DNA of 13,524 bases from Lunasporangiospora selenospora (Eukaryota; Mortierellomycota; Mortierellomycetes; Mortierellales; Mortierellaceae): positions 626 to 14,149 of the forward strand of contig JAABOA010000090.1 of assembly GCA_015680635.1 (NCBI GenBank), written 5' to 3'. The notes below the pieces were generated by a model. It saw only the letters and a list, made by a program, of their open reading frames with translations, did no database searches and was not told the DNA's origin. This document shows positions 1 to 7,634 of this stretch, piece after piece (the first letter of the stretch is position 1; each line of letters opens with the position of its first letter). Position numbers and translations under genes: made by a program.

Positions 1-21
1 CATCGGATCTCTTCAACTTAG
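1..21 (+). other. Probable 3' end of an intron in the Ugo1-like gene
   Basis: The first 21 bases end in a pyrimidine-containing stretch followed by AG at 20-21. The reading frame is also open to the window edge, so splicing is not forced. The spliced reading is preferred because mitochondrial carrier-type proteins usually have Arg-Thr-Arg or similar just before a Val-Gln-Ser segment, and the unspliced residues do not supply it. The exon would then begin at 22 with the third base of a split codon. The branch site would lie outside the window. Confidence 0.5.
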
Positions 22-628
22 CATGGTTGTCCAGTCCTCAGACCCCAAACAAAGAAAATACGCCAATACATTCGACTGCATCATGACCATTGCTCAGGAG
101 GAAGGCATCGGTGCTCTCTGGGGAGGCGTCAATCTTGTTCCAACACTTGTCTACCATACCGCGTCCGCACTCTTTTCCAAGGGCTTGCCACTTCTCATCA
201 GCTGCCTGATCAGTACCTCACAAGAAGAGTCTCCCGTGGTGTATGCATGCGCTGAACTGGGTCTCAACCTGTTGGATGTTTTGATCCGCTTGCCAATTGA
301 CACCATCCGCAAGAGGCTTCAAATTCAGATCCATGCCAAGATTCCAGGAAAGCGATATGAGACGGTTGTCGAGACTCGAAAGCAGCCATATGCAGGCATG
401 GTGGACTGCTTCCACAAGATCATTGCAGAGGAAGGTGGCCCCAACCAGAGACGTCCACGATCCAAGCATGCTGATCAGGAAAAGAAGCCATCGAAACCTT
501 GGTTTGGACCTTATCCCTTTTCGAGACTCTATCATGGAGCGTTTATGAATGTGACCACCAATGTCGGTGTCTTTGCCCTTGGAATGGTGGGAGGCATCCA
601 GATTGAGATTGATGACCCTCGTCTTTAG
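22..628 (+). CDS. ugo1: Ugo1/SLC25A46-type mitochondrial fusion and transport protein, C-terminal part
   Basis: Ugo1 is an outer-membrane protein with a modified carrier fold that works with the dynamin-like GTPases Fzo1 and Mgm1 in mitochondrial fusion; SLC25A46 is the animal relative. About 201 residues are visible, and the N-terminal half lies before the window. Near the start is a carrier-repeat second half (EEGIGALWGG, then a Pro and a hydrophobic helix). A second repeat begins with LPIDTIRKRLQIQ, a degenerate form of the Px[DE]xx[KR] signature. It is followed by an ETRKQPYAGMVDCFHKIIAEEG segment and a LYHG plus hydrophobic C-terminal helix. The insertion between the EEG and LYHG parts is long and basic (KK, RRPR). 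The degenerate signature and the VETR...PY segment fit Ugo1 better than a true metabolite carrier. The stop is TAG at 626-628. The gene is convergent with PRCC. A CATAAA at 682-687 could serve as its poly(A) signal. Another divergent carrier cannot be excluded. Confidence 0.8.
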
Positions 629-706
629 AAGCGTTCTTGTTTTTTTTCCCCTTGGAATGTTGGAATGTGAACATTATTGGTCATAAAGCATATTCTATCA
701 TCAAAC

Positions 707-725
707 TTTATTTTAATATTTTATT
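707..725 (-). terminator. Poly(A) signals of the PRCC gene
   Basis: Two AATAAA hexamers are read on the minus strand at 725-720 and 712-707, about 90-110 nt past the PRCC stop. They lie in the AT-rich 187-nt gap between the two convergent stop codons (628 and 816). The two 3' UTRs may therefore overlap as antisense. Confidence 0.6.
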
Positions 726-815
726 CCAAGGAAAAAGGTGTAATGACGCTGATGGTGGCAGATGGAGGGATGTATATTTTACATGGATGAATAGGTAAAA
801 GATCGGGTCGTGCTA

Positions 816-2280
816 TTAGAACCCATACTTGGCCTGGGTTTCCGCCTTGGTCTTGCGACTTGCAGCCCAGGAGGCATTCAGTTCATGCTCGTTAGCCTTG
901 GCCTGATATGCCAGGGACATGATGTTGTGCTTTCGTTTCTGAGTAGTGCTGGGCTTCAAGTGCTATAAATGCCCAACAAAACAAATTAGGTTAGTACAAA
1001 TGTCACACTCGCTCTTATGTTTATAAACAAAATCAGCCTAAAGAGAAAACTTACGCTGATAGAGGAGAGATCGACAGGCTTTGGTTGACTGTTGCTTCCT
1101 TGCATAGCCCGCTGAACATGTTGCGCCTGACTCATTTGATCCTTTGCTGAAATATCAACAAATTGAATCGGACCTTCTCTGCCTTTTCTCATGCCCAATT
1201 GCAACATCTAATAGAATCAAAATCAGTCAACATTGAAAATAGGGTTGGTGTCTTGGTCAGCTTCATATTTCTGTGGAAAATGAGATATCAAAAAAAAAAA
1301 CATACCGCCTTGTCGTCTAGCTGAAGTGAATTTGATCCGCTGTTATCTGCCGCTGCTTCTGCCACTGCTTCTGTCTGGCCATAAGCACTATAGTCGTAAT
1401 AAGCATACTGCTCATTGGTCGAGTACGCATACTGCTCGTTTCCAGAATATGCGTACTGTTCGTTGCTGGGATATGCGTACTGCTCATTCGTTGTCGAAAC
1501 GTCCACATAGGTTGCACTCTGTTCTTCCCTTTCCGCTGTCGTCAGAGGCTTCTTGTCAAAGAACAATGGAATATAAGAGTTGGAGGCCGCTTTATCCGCT
1601 CCTCCAGAAGACCCTTGCTCGGATTTGGGTAAAGCATTCACAGCTGCGCCAAGAGGGAAAAACGAAGCAGAATCACTCTGCTCATCGCCTTCACTGTCCT
1701 CGTCGTCGTCACTTCCTTCCTTTGCTGCCGTTGAACTCAAACTGGCCGACTTTTTGGCACTGGCCAGAGGCTTCTTTTGCAACGTCCGTGGCATAAAACT
1801 ATTCGTCTTTGCATATACTGTCGACGTACCGCCCGAGGCTCCTGCTCCTGAGGATGACGGTGAAGATGTTGCTCCAGAGACGTTTTTGGGTGCTGGCAAC
1901 ATGGCGAATAGAGCGCCAACGCCTCCTTTGACAGCATTTGCACTCGCATTCAGGCGTGCCTTTTTCCTGAATTCAGATTCTTCTTCGGAATCAGAATCCG
2001 ACTCTAATGTAGGCATTGTCTTGTACTTGCTGACTTTGGGTTGCGACGATTTGTTGGCTGCTGATGTTGGACCTGGTTTTGAGACTGGGGCCGACTTGGG
2101 TGGTGGCAGCATGCTGGAGAGAGAAGGGATTGACTTTGATCCGGGAGTGGTGGCGCTCGATCCTGTCGATGCTGACGCTGAAGATGCTGTGCTCTTGGCT
2201 GGTTGCTTGGTGATGGGAGTAGGCATCGACTCTGAGCCAGAGTCGTCCGATTCTGAACCATAGGCGGCCAAGGCGTCCAT
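816..2280 (-). CDS. PRCC: PRCC-family nuclear protein (mitotic checkpoint/splicing associated), three exons
   Basis: Exons read on the minus strand are 2280-1306 (325 codons), 1207-1055 (51 codons) and 962-816 (48 codons plus TAA), giving 424 residues; both introns are phase 0. The start CCATGG at 2280 has A at -3. The N-terminus (MDALAAYGSESDD) and two MLPxPK blocks (about residues 57-62 and 127-132) sit in a Ser/Ala/Pro-rich, largely disordered region with acidic clusters near 93-103 and 189-203. The diagnostic part is C-terminal: DDKA joined to MLQLGMRKGREG, then IQFVDISAKDQMS, then a last exon with KRKHNIMSLAYQAKANEHEL, a Trp, and the terminal QAKYGF. This matches the conserved C-terminal domain of human PRCC, which binds MAD2B and associates with splicing factors. 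Joining exon 1 directly to MLQLG keeps the conserved block unbroken, which is why the alternative acceptor at 1271 (leading to a stop) was not chosen. The middle carries four tandem NEQYAY repeats. Confidence 0.9.
963..1054 (-). other. PRCC intron 2 with exact TACTAAC branch site
   Basis: The donor GTAAGT begins at 1054 and the acceptor TTATAG ends at 963; the length is 92 nt, phase 0. TACTAAC, the yeast consensus branch heptamer, lies at 996-990, about 27 nt before the acceptor. Removing the intron joins the exon-2 end (DLSSIS) to HLKPSTTQKRKH in frame. Confidence 0.92.
1208..1305 (-). other. PRCC intron 1
   Basis: The donor GTATGT begins at 1305 and the acceptor TATTAG ends at 1208; the length is 98 nt, phase 0. 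A T-run follows the donor, and a GACTGAT sequence about 17 nt before the acceptor could be the branch region. An alternative acceptor CCACAG ends at 1271, but it would add 15 codons and then an in-frame TGA. Confidence 0.85.
1393..1488 (-). repeat. Four tandem 24-nt units encoding NEQYAYxx in PRCC exon 1
   Basis: Four units of exactly 24 nt (1488-1465, 1464-1441, 1440-1417, 1416-1393) encode NEQYAYPS, NEQYAYSG, NEQYAYST and NEQYAYYD, residues 265-296. The six core residues are invariant while codons differ at several synonymous sites (GAG/GAA, TAC/TAT, GCA/GCG/GCT). The duplication is therefore not very recent, or the peptide is under constraint. Confidence 0.97.
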
Positions 2281-2375
2281 GGTTGAAGGATGGGTCGTAG
2301 AGAGAACGGATGGATGGAAATGAAAACGGGTTCAACAGAAAGTAAAAAAATATATAGCAGTCCCAGTCTGGTGGA
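2281..2375 (-). promoter_or_regulatory. Short promoter/5' leader of PRCC with TATATAT
   Basis: Only 95 nt separate the F-box stop (TAA, 2378-2376) from the PRCC start on the same strand. A TATATAT at 2356-2350, followed by a T-run, lies about 70 nt before the PRCC ATG and 20 nt after the F-box stop. The PRCC core promoter and the F-box 3' UTR must therefore share sequence. No AATAAA is visible here for the upstream gene. Confidence 0.5.
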
Positions 2376-3830
2376 TTAACCAGTGGCCTGGATATCCCAG
2401 GGAACACCTATGAGCTGAACACCTTCTACCGTAATCGGGCATGGCATTGTGCCCGACTCGATGGCCTTGTCCAGATACTGTTGAGTGCTTGAAAAGGATT
2501 TGCCGTGCTCTACAACATTCCATCGAAGGTTGAGAGAACAATCTCGATCCATTGCTCGGACTTGTTGAATGAGTTTGCCAATACATCGAACTGTCTCTTC
2601 GTCCTCCAGTTCAATGTCAGATGCCTCCAACCTTCCTCTCCGATTTGGGATAGTGACTGTGGTGTTCAAGATGGGAATCTGAAGAACCTCCAGTTGAGGA
2701 CTCGACCAAGAGACCTCCACCAACTCCTTCAGTCCAATCCCGTACATAGAGTCAGGACTGGCTCCAAGGGACGTTAGAGACATTTCCTTTAGCTTGGGAC
2801 AATGCCGCAACACTGTCAACATGTCCTGCAATGGCGCTATGCCCTGGATCCGAATAGACTCCAGTGACTCGTAACAACCAAAGTTTGGAGAGAGTTGTAG
2901 CACCTCAGTTTCAAATGCTTGTTGTAGTTCAGTCGTAAAGATTGTTGCGTAAAGTCGACAGAGTCCTCGGAACCCCTGAAGGGTCGAGCAGACAATTTGT
3001 GCGTCAAAGCAACTTTGACTGTAATCAATTGCCTCCAGCTTTGGGCAACAGCGCAGCATCGGCTCAACGATCGGGTAAGAAAGCACGTCTGGGAGGACAA
3101 TCTCGACCAAGTTGGGAGACTTTTCTAGAAAGGGAATCAGGATTCGGTCGACCTCCTGGTCCACCTGGAGGGGCCCAAAGAACTCTAGGCAACGGAGATT
3201 TTCTAGCAATGGGAAATCTAAGGGCTCTGGTGTTCCCAAGAAATAGTAGTGGTCCCACCTCAGCCTAAAGACTTGGAGTGATCTCGGAAGAGCTTCCATG
3301 ATATACAAAAAGAACTGCTCCAGGTTTTCATCCGACACAATCTGAAATTGCTCGAGGGATGGGTGCTGGGACAGCAACCAAAAGATTGAATTGTTCATAT
3401 ACTGCGATACCCCTATCCCCTTGTCAAACTCGAGGGTCAATGACTTTAGACCAGGGTTGGCAGCGATGAGACAAAATGCGTTGGAGGTCGGTTCAAATTC
3501 GGTTGGGATCTCCTTTATATTGTCCACCAGATAGAGATCCCTAACAAAGATGCACTGAGACCCGTAGAGTGGCTCCAGTTCTCCAAACCCGATACGCAAC
3601 GTCCGGACTCGGAAGGTATTCTCGAGTAACCTTTGCCGTGTTTCGGGGGAATACAGCTTTGCCGGCACCTGGATACCATGCTGAAGAGAGCGATAGCTCT
3701 GTGGAGAAAAGAGCTGGAGCCAGGCCTTGGAAACACGACGACAAGCATCGATGTCTTGCATGGAGAGAAAGTCACAAATGCGGTCGAGGATATGCGGGAT
3801 TCTCCACAGGTCTTGAGGACCAAGGGTCAT
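2376..3830 (-). CDS. F-box/LRR-type protein (first of a divergent pair)
   Basis: This is a single-exon protein of 484 residues. Residues about 8-50 (LWRIPHILDRICDFLSMQDI, then RVSKAWLQLFSP) have the F-box pattern: hydrophobic-Pro start, DxL-like centre and VSKxW ending. F-box proteins recruit substrates to SCF ubiquitin ligases through Skp1, so this is probably an adaptor; the substrate is unknown. The rest is made of irregular leucine-rich repeats, for example LRCLEFFGPL, EIVLPDVLSY, PMLRCCPKLEAIDYS and VLRHCPKLKEMSLTSLG. The CCPKLE/HCPKLKE signatures are typical of fungal F-box LRR tails. The start at 3830 has A at -3 and immediately precedes the F-box, so no N-terminal extension is needed. 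It is divergent from another F-box gene 288 nt away and tandem with PRCC. No zinc-binding or transmembrane segment is apparent. Confidence 0.85.
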   Translation of the reverse strand: MTLGPQDLWRIPHILDRICDFLSMQDIDACRRVSKAWLQLFSPQSYRSLQHGIQVPAKLYSPETRQRLLENTFRVRTLRIGFGELEPLYGSQCIFVRDLYLVDNIKEIPTEFEPTSNAFCLIAANPGLKSLTLEFDKGIGVSQYMNNSIFWLLSQHPSLEQFQIVSDENLEQFFLYIMEALPRSLQVFRLRWDHYYFLGTPEPLDFPLLENLRCLEFFGPLQVDQEVDRILIPFLEKSPNLVEIVLPDVLSYPIVEPMLRCCPKLEAIDYSQSCFDAQIVCSTLQGFRGLCRLYATIFTTELQQAFETEVLQLSPNFGCYESLESIRIQGIAPLQDMLTVLRHCPKLKEMSLTSLGASPDSMYGIGLKELVEVSWSSPQLEVLQIPILNTTVTIPNRRGRLEASDIELEDEETVRCIGKLIQQVRAMDRDCSLNLRWNVVEHGKSFSSTQQYLDKAIESGTMPCPITVEGVQLIGVPWDIQATG

Positions 3831-4118
3831 TGTGTTTGCCTACGACACTTGGTGAAATATAAAAAAGGGATACGGAGATGGCGAGATGAATGCAAAAGAG
3901 ATTGTTGGCGATGCAGAGGAGGAGGAGGAGGAGGAGACCACTCTCAAGCCCCCTTTCAATTGACCCTGCTCATTCGTTGCCCTATTCATTTTTGTGTGCA
4001 GCCTGGGCCTGGCCTGTTTAACGGTCCTGCTCGACGAGTCAGCCCAGACCTGGCTAGCACAGCCAGAGAAACTCGATTCATTCTGCTTGTTCACTCTGCC
4101 TCTGTGCATTCTGTTCAA
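3831..4118. promoter_or_regulatory. Bidirectional promoter between two divergent F-box genes
   Basis: The 288-nt spacer separates the two start codons. A TATAAAAAA at 3858-3866 is read on the plus strand about 250 nt before the 4119 start. It lies only 28 nt from the minus-strand start at 3830, so it is better placed for the plus gene. A GGA-triplet run lies at 3916-3936. No other motif can be named with confidence. Confidence 0.5.
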
Positions 4119-5987
4119 ATGGACCAAACATGCCCGCTCGAGATCCCCGAGATCCAGAGGATCATTGGATCCTTTCTCGACATGGGTGACCTCCTTGTCT
4201 GCGCAAGGGTTTGTCGATCATGGCATGAGACCTTCAAGCGGCTGATCTGGATCCATGTCGTCCTCCGAATGCCCGGTCCTCAGTTTCCTTCCTACCATGA
4301 GCAGATCCGCGCCCATGCCCAACATATCCGCTCGCTCACTATCCCATATTGCCCCTTCCAGGACTCGATCCTGGACGAAATCGGTTGCACCCTGCTCGAG
4401 ACACTCAATATCCTGCCTCCGAATGATCTTGTTGGGGACCTCTCCAAGGGCTCCAGAAATGGTCTTCGCCGTCGTCCGTTCTGGGACTCGCTCGCTGATC
4501 TGATCTCGAGCAACAAGCGTTCCCTTCGGCACCTCAAACTCCAAATGTCCATACCGATCGTTCAACGACCCCACCCTACCCCATCCTTCTGGGAGGCTGC
4601 CTTGGGCCCCTCTCCATTCTCTCTATCATTCGTCCCGTCCACACTATTGGAGCGTCCGCGACTGAGGACACTCAAACTCTGTCGACTCGTTCTCAGTCTC
4701 GAATCATGGGCTTGTATCTGGAATGCAAGGACTTTTCTCGAGACACTCCATATCGAATCCTCCGTGATCGCCAGCGATGACCTGTTCTTTAATGCCCACG
4801 GAGATTCCGACAGCGCTGCTCCCGATGCGGAGGAAACCACTTTGCAACATCTCACTCTTGCCCATCTCCGAGGCATGACTGCCTTGGATCAGCTCCGGTG
4901 TATTATCGCCCCTTGTCTTGCTCTAAAAAGTCTTTGCTGGCAATTGCATCCTAGACCCCATGCACGAGATCGCGAGGCACCCCTGGCCTTTGGGATCCGT
5001 CCTCGATGGGTCCCTCAGTGGAGCCAGCTCGAGTCGTTTTATTTCTCTGGCAAGAACGAATCGTTCCACAACCACGACTCGCTTTTTTCCGTGATCCTAG
5101 ACCAACTACCTATCAACAGTTGTAGCAGCAGCAGCAACAACACGATCGATCATATTAATAATAATTTCAATTATAATAATAATATTAACAACAACAACAG
5201 GATCAGCACCCTTCGAGGGATCCCAAGAAAGGAGAATGGCGAGGATAATAGCATCCTACGGAAATGGCACACGCCTACTTCAGGGTTTGGTGGAAAAGCC
5301 TACATGTCTCTTGAGCGACATTTCGGATCGATCCAGGATCTGGACTTGTCCTTTTGTGAGAATGTCACCTCGACAATGGTTCAGGAGATTCTTTGCTCTT
5401 GTCCAGTGCTGGTCCACATCAACGCAAACACGATCCATATCGATGATATCCAACGTGCAACGCATGATTCGCAAGAGCCTCGTCCCTGGGTTTGTACACG
5501 TCTTCGCACCTGGTGTATCTTTATCGACATGGCTCCAAAACCATCCAACAGTCAAGTCAACTCTTCCTCCCCCTTTTTCACAAAGACCAAGCCCTCCCTG
5601 ACGACAAGAGCACAACAATATCAACAAGAACAGCGAGATGTGTTTGAGCGACTGGCATTACTGAAGGATCTGGAGAGTCTTGATCTGGACTACAACTTTC
5701 CGCGACCGAACCGGGGTCGGACGGGGCAGCAGGCCACTGCAGGGCCCAAGACATTGATTTGGGATCTCGAGCACGGTCTAGATGCGCTCAAGGCCCTGAC
5801 CAAGATCCAGACGATCGCATTTATCCGAAACCGAGCGGATGCGCAACATATCCCAATGGCCTCTGTCGAATGGATGATCCAGCATTGGCCACGGCTCTAC
5901 AAGGTGGATGGTCGGCTTGGAAAGCAAAAGGCGAACGAGAGTATGCTGCTTCGGCTTTTGAGAGAGTGTGATATTGAGACGGGATGA
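4119..5987 (+). CDS. F-box/LRR-type protein with Asn-rich insert (second of the divergent pair)
   Basis: This is a single exon of 622 residues starting MDQTCPLEIPEI. Residues 5-45 carry the F-box: CPLEIPEIQRIIGSFLD, DLLVCARVC, then RSWHETF..LIW. This arrangement, with the F-box right at the N-terminus followed by a conserved Trp, is seen in many Mortierellaceae F-box proteins. Leucine-rich segments follow (RHLKLQM, LRTLKLCRLVLSL, LETLHIESS, LQHLTLAHLRGM, SLCWQLHP, SIQDLDLSFCENVTSTM, LKDLESLDLDYNF). An Asn/Ser-rich insert at about 333-363 splits the repeat domain. It is probably an SCF-type ubiquitin ligase adaptor acting on an unknown substrate. The frame is open upstream as far as 3633, but that stretch is antisense to the neighbouring gene and begins without F-box similarity. 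The ATG at 4119 is therefore preferred, although its -3 base is C. The stop is TGA at 5985-5987. Confidence 0.85.
   Translation: MDQTCPLEIPEIQRIIGSFLDMGDLLVCARVCRSWHETFKRLIWIHVVLRMPGPQFPSYHEQIRAHAQHIRSLTIPYCPFQDSILDEIGCTLLETLNILPPNDLVGDLSKGSRNGLRRRPFWDSLADLISSNKRSLRHLKLQMSIPIVQRPHPTPSFWEAALGPSPFSLSFVPSTLLERPRLRTLKLCRLVLSLESWACIWNARTFLETLHIESSVIASDDLFFNAHGDSDSAAPDAEETTLQHLTLAHLRGMTALDQLRCIIAPCLALKSLCWQLHPRPHARDREAPLAFGIRPRWVPQWSQLESFYFSGKNESFHNHDSLFSVILDQLPINSCSSSSNNTIDHINNNFNYNNNINNNNRISTLRGIPRKENGEDNSILRKWHTPTSGFGGKAYMSLERHFGSIQDLDLSFCENVTSTMVQEILCSCPVLVHINANTIHIDDIQRATHDSQEPRPWVCTRLRTWCIFIDMAPKPSNSQVNSSSPFFTKTKPSLTTRAQQYQQEQRDVFERLALLKDLESLDLDYNFPRPNRGRTGQQATAGPKTLIWDLEHGLDALKALTKIQTIAFIRNRADAQHIPMASVEWMIQHWPRLYKVDGRLGKQKANESMLLRLLRECDIETG
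5119..5200 (+). repeat. AGC/AAT/AAC trinucleotide-rich stretch coding a Ser/Asn tract
   Basis: Runs of AGC, then AAT/ATT mixtures, then AAC encode Ser4 and several Asn clusters inside the second F-box protein. The surrounding code is not repetitive, so this looks like a microsatellite-derived insertion that kept the frame. Confidence 0.9.
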
Positions 5988-5997
5988 AGACCAAGAA

Positions 5998-6118
5998 GCT
6001 CTCTCTCTCACTCTCTCTCTCTCTCTCTGTCTTTGGGTCTCTGGTTAGCTCCTTGTCATTCTCAGAGTCCTCTTCCAGGCGGGAAGAGGAGTGTGGATGA
6101 GAGAGAGCGAGAGAGAGC
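5998..6118 (+). other. (CT)n and (GA)n arms able to form a 3' UTR hairpin
   Basis: A CT-dinucleotide run at 5998-6028, 11 nt after the F-box stop, is followed by a GA run at 6099-6118. Read as RNA, the two arms are complementary over about 20 bp with few mismatches, closing a loop of roughly 70-80 nt. This could form in the 3' UTR. The pairing may simply be a by-product of two microsatellites. Confidence 0.5.
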
Positions 6119-6303
6119 ATGCAAGCAACAGTGGAATAGAGTAGAGAGCTCTCATCTCCTTTTAACCACAAAATGTTCTACGCCCCACCAATCTATCCAG
6201 TTTCAGACAACCCCTTCTCCCTCTCTCTTTCTGCTATCACTAAACACAGTCCCATTCTCTCTCTCCTTCTCGTCTGCCGCAGTTATGACATTAAATGACA
6301 CAC

Positions 6304-6343
6304 TTTTTTTTTTTTTTTTTTTTACAAAGATTTGGGTTTATTA
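6304..6343 (-). terminator. Poly(A) signal of the bZIP gene followed by a genomic A21 run
   Basis: On the minus strand AATAAA is at 6343-6338, about 78 nt past the bZIP stop. It is followed 13 nt later by 21 consecutive A (T21 on the plus strand, 6324-6304), where the cleavage site would be expected. The remaining gap between the convergent stops (5988-6420) holds GA/CT microsatellite sequence and no gene. An ATTAAA at 6290-6295 could serve the plus-strand F-box gene. Confidence 0.55.
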
Positions 6344-6420
6344 TTGAATACAGAAAAATGGGTAGCATGCACAAAAGAGAAGAAAAAAGAAAAGAAAAAA
6401 AAGATATGGTGGTGCCTGGA

Positions 6421-7542
6421 CTATACACGGCTGGTTAGGGCAGCATGGGCCTCAGCAAGCTTGGCCTCGAGCTGAGCGATACGAGTGCTCTGCTCGGCTT
6501 CCTTGACAAGATGACCATTCTTCTCGGTTTCGAGAATAGCCACCTTCATCGTCAGCTTGTTATTGGAAACCTCCAACTCGGACACCTTGGCCTCAAGACC
6601 CTCCAAACGAAGGAGCTTCTTCAGGCGGGAGCGACGAGCAGCGTCCGTGTTCTTGGCACGCTTGGCAACTACCTCATCAGCCTCATCATCAGGAGACGCA
6701 GCACGCTTCTTGTTGCTCGTGGCAGCGCTCTCAGTCGAGACTGAGGTTGATACTGGGATAGCAACAGAAGCAGCAGCGAAAACTGGAGAAGTGGCCAAGG
6801 GGGTCTCGGGGAGGACGATTGGAGTGAAGCACTGCTCGGTAGGCTCAATCTTGGGAATGACCATGGCCGGAGTCGTGTTCAAGGACAAGACAGGGATGGC
6901 ATTGTTAGCGGCCTGGGCCATGACAGCCAACTCCAGGTCGTGGCTCCAAGGAATGTTGAGCGCAGCAGCGGCCTGCTTGACAGCGTCAGTGGTCAGAACA
7001 GGACGAGCGTGAACTGGAGCAGTGACGACGGAAGCCATGTTGGCAAAGGGAACAGGGAGTGAGACAGAGACAGCCGAAGGGATGGCACTGGTCTCGGTGC
7101 TGGTCGTGGGGAGAGCCAAGGGCAAGTCGAAGAGAGACGAGCCCAAGGACGAGTTGGCGAACGAGTCAAAGCCAAGGATGGGCGAGTCGTCCAGGGCCGA
7201 ATATGGGCTCGAGGTCAAGGACGAAGCCTCATCGCTGGACAAGAGACCACCGAGCTGGAGATCGGCAGCGAGCCATTCATCGAAACCATTGCCGTCATTG
7301 GCGACAGCGGAAGCGAGGAGGCTGGTCTCTGCAGCGGAAACGGGCGTCGAGTTCTTGCCGACTAGAGAGCGAGAGCGAGAGAGGGGAGATTAGGATATGG
7401 CACCAAAAAGTAAAAATAAAAAATAAAAGAGCCATGTCTAGAAAGACTTACGTTGGGCGAGAGCAGACTCGAGCGCGTCCGCAGACTTGGTAAGCTTGGG
7501 GTCGTTCAAATCAAACATGGGAAGGTCGATAGAGATGGCCAT
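6421..7542 (-). CDS. gcn4: Gcn4/CpcA-type bZIP transcription factor, two exons
   Basis: Exons are 7542-7452 (30 codons plus one base) and 7361-6421, giving 343 residues. The start is in an ideal CACCATGG context. Exon 1 encodes MAISIDLPMFDLNDPKLTKS. The N-terminal half is acidic with aromatic and Leu residues (GFDEWLAADL at 56-65, YSALDDSPILGFDSF near 83-97), as in an activation domain; the middle is Ala/Thr/Pro-rich. The C-terminus holds a basic region with KRAKNTDAARRSR (264-276), matching the Gcn4 signature NTEAARRSR that contacts TGACTC sites. A zipper with Leu at 286, 293, 300 and 307 follows. The coiled coil seems to run on to about 340, longer than the yeast zipper. Gcn4/CpcA activates amino-acid biosynthesis genes on starvation. 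Two upstream ORFs in the leader suggest the same translational control. Without an alignment, a related AP-1-like family member is possible. The stop is TAG at 6423-6421. Confidence 0.88.
7362..7451 (-). other. Intron of the bZIP gene
   Basis: The donor GTAAGT begins at 7451 and the acceptor CTCTAG, after a CT-rich tract, ends at 7362. The length is 90 nt, phase 1. Splicing joins CAAC to TCGGCAAG, forming a Leu codon and restoring a single frame from the 7542 ATG to the bZIP domain. Without splicing, no ATG opens the exon-2 frame upstream of the acidic region. Confidence 0.88.
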
Positions 7543-7634
7543 GGTGACGGAGGAGCAGGCGGAGGTGGGGATGGATCAAAGATTCAAGTGGAGATAGGGT
7601 TGGGCAAAGGATATTGCTCGGTCAAGTGGGTTGC

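Noticed and set aside
1580-2263. 227-codon plus-strand open frame
   Set aside because: It is the antisense of PRCC exon 1. It exists because the sense strand is Ser/Ala/Pro-rich and lacks the relevant complementary stop triplets.
4218-4574. 118-codon minus-strand frame within the second F-box gene
   Set aside because: It is the antisense of the F-box coding region and has no independent support.
6557-7493. Long plus-strand open frames of 100-150 codons over the bZIP gene
   Set aside because: They are antisense shadows of a GC-rich coding exon, with repetitive, compositionally odd translations and no domain.
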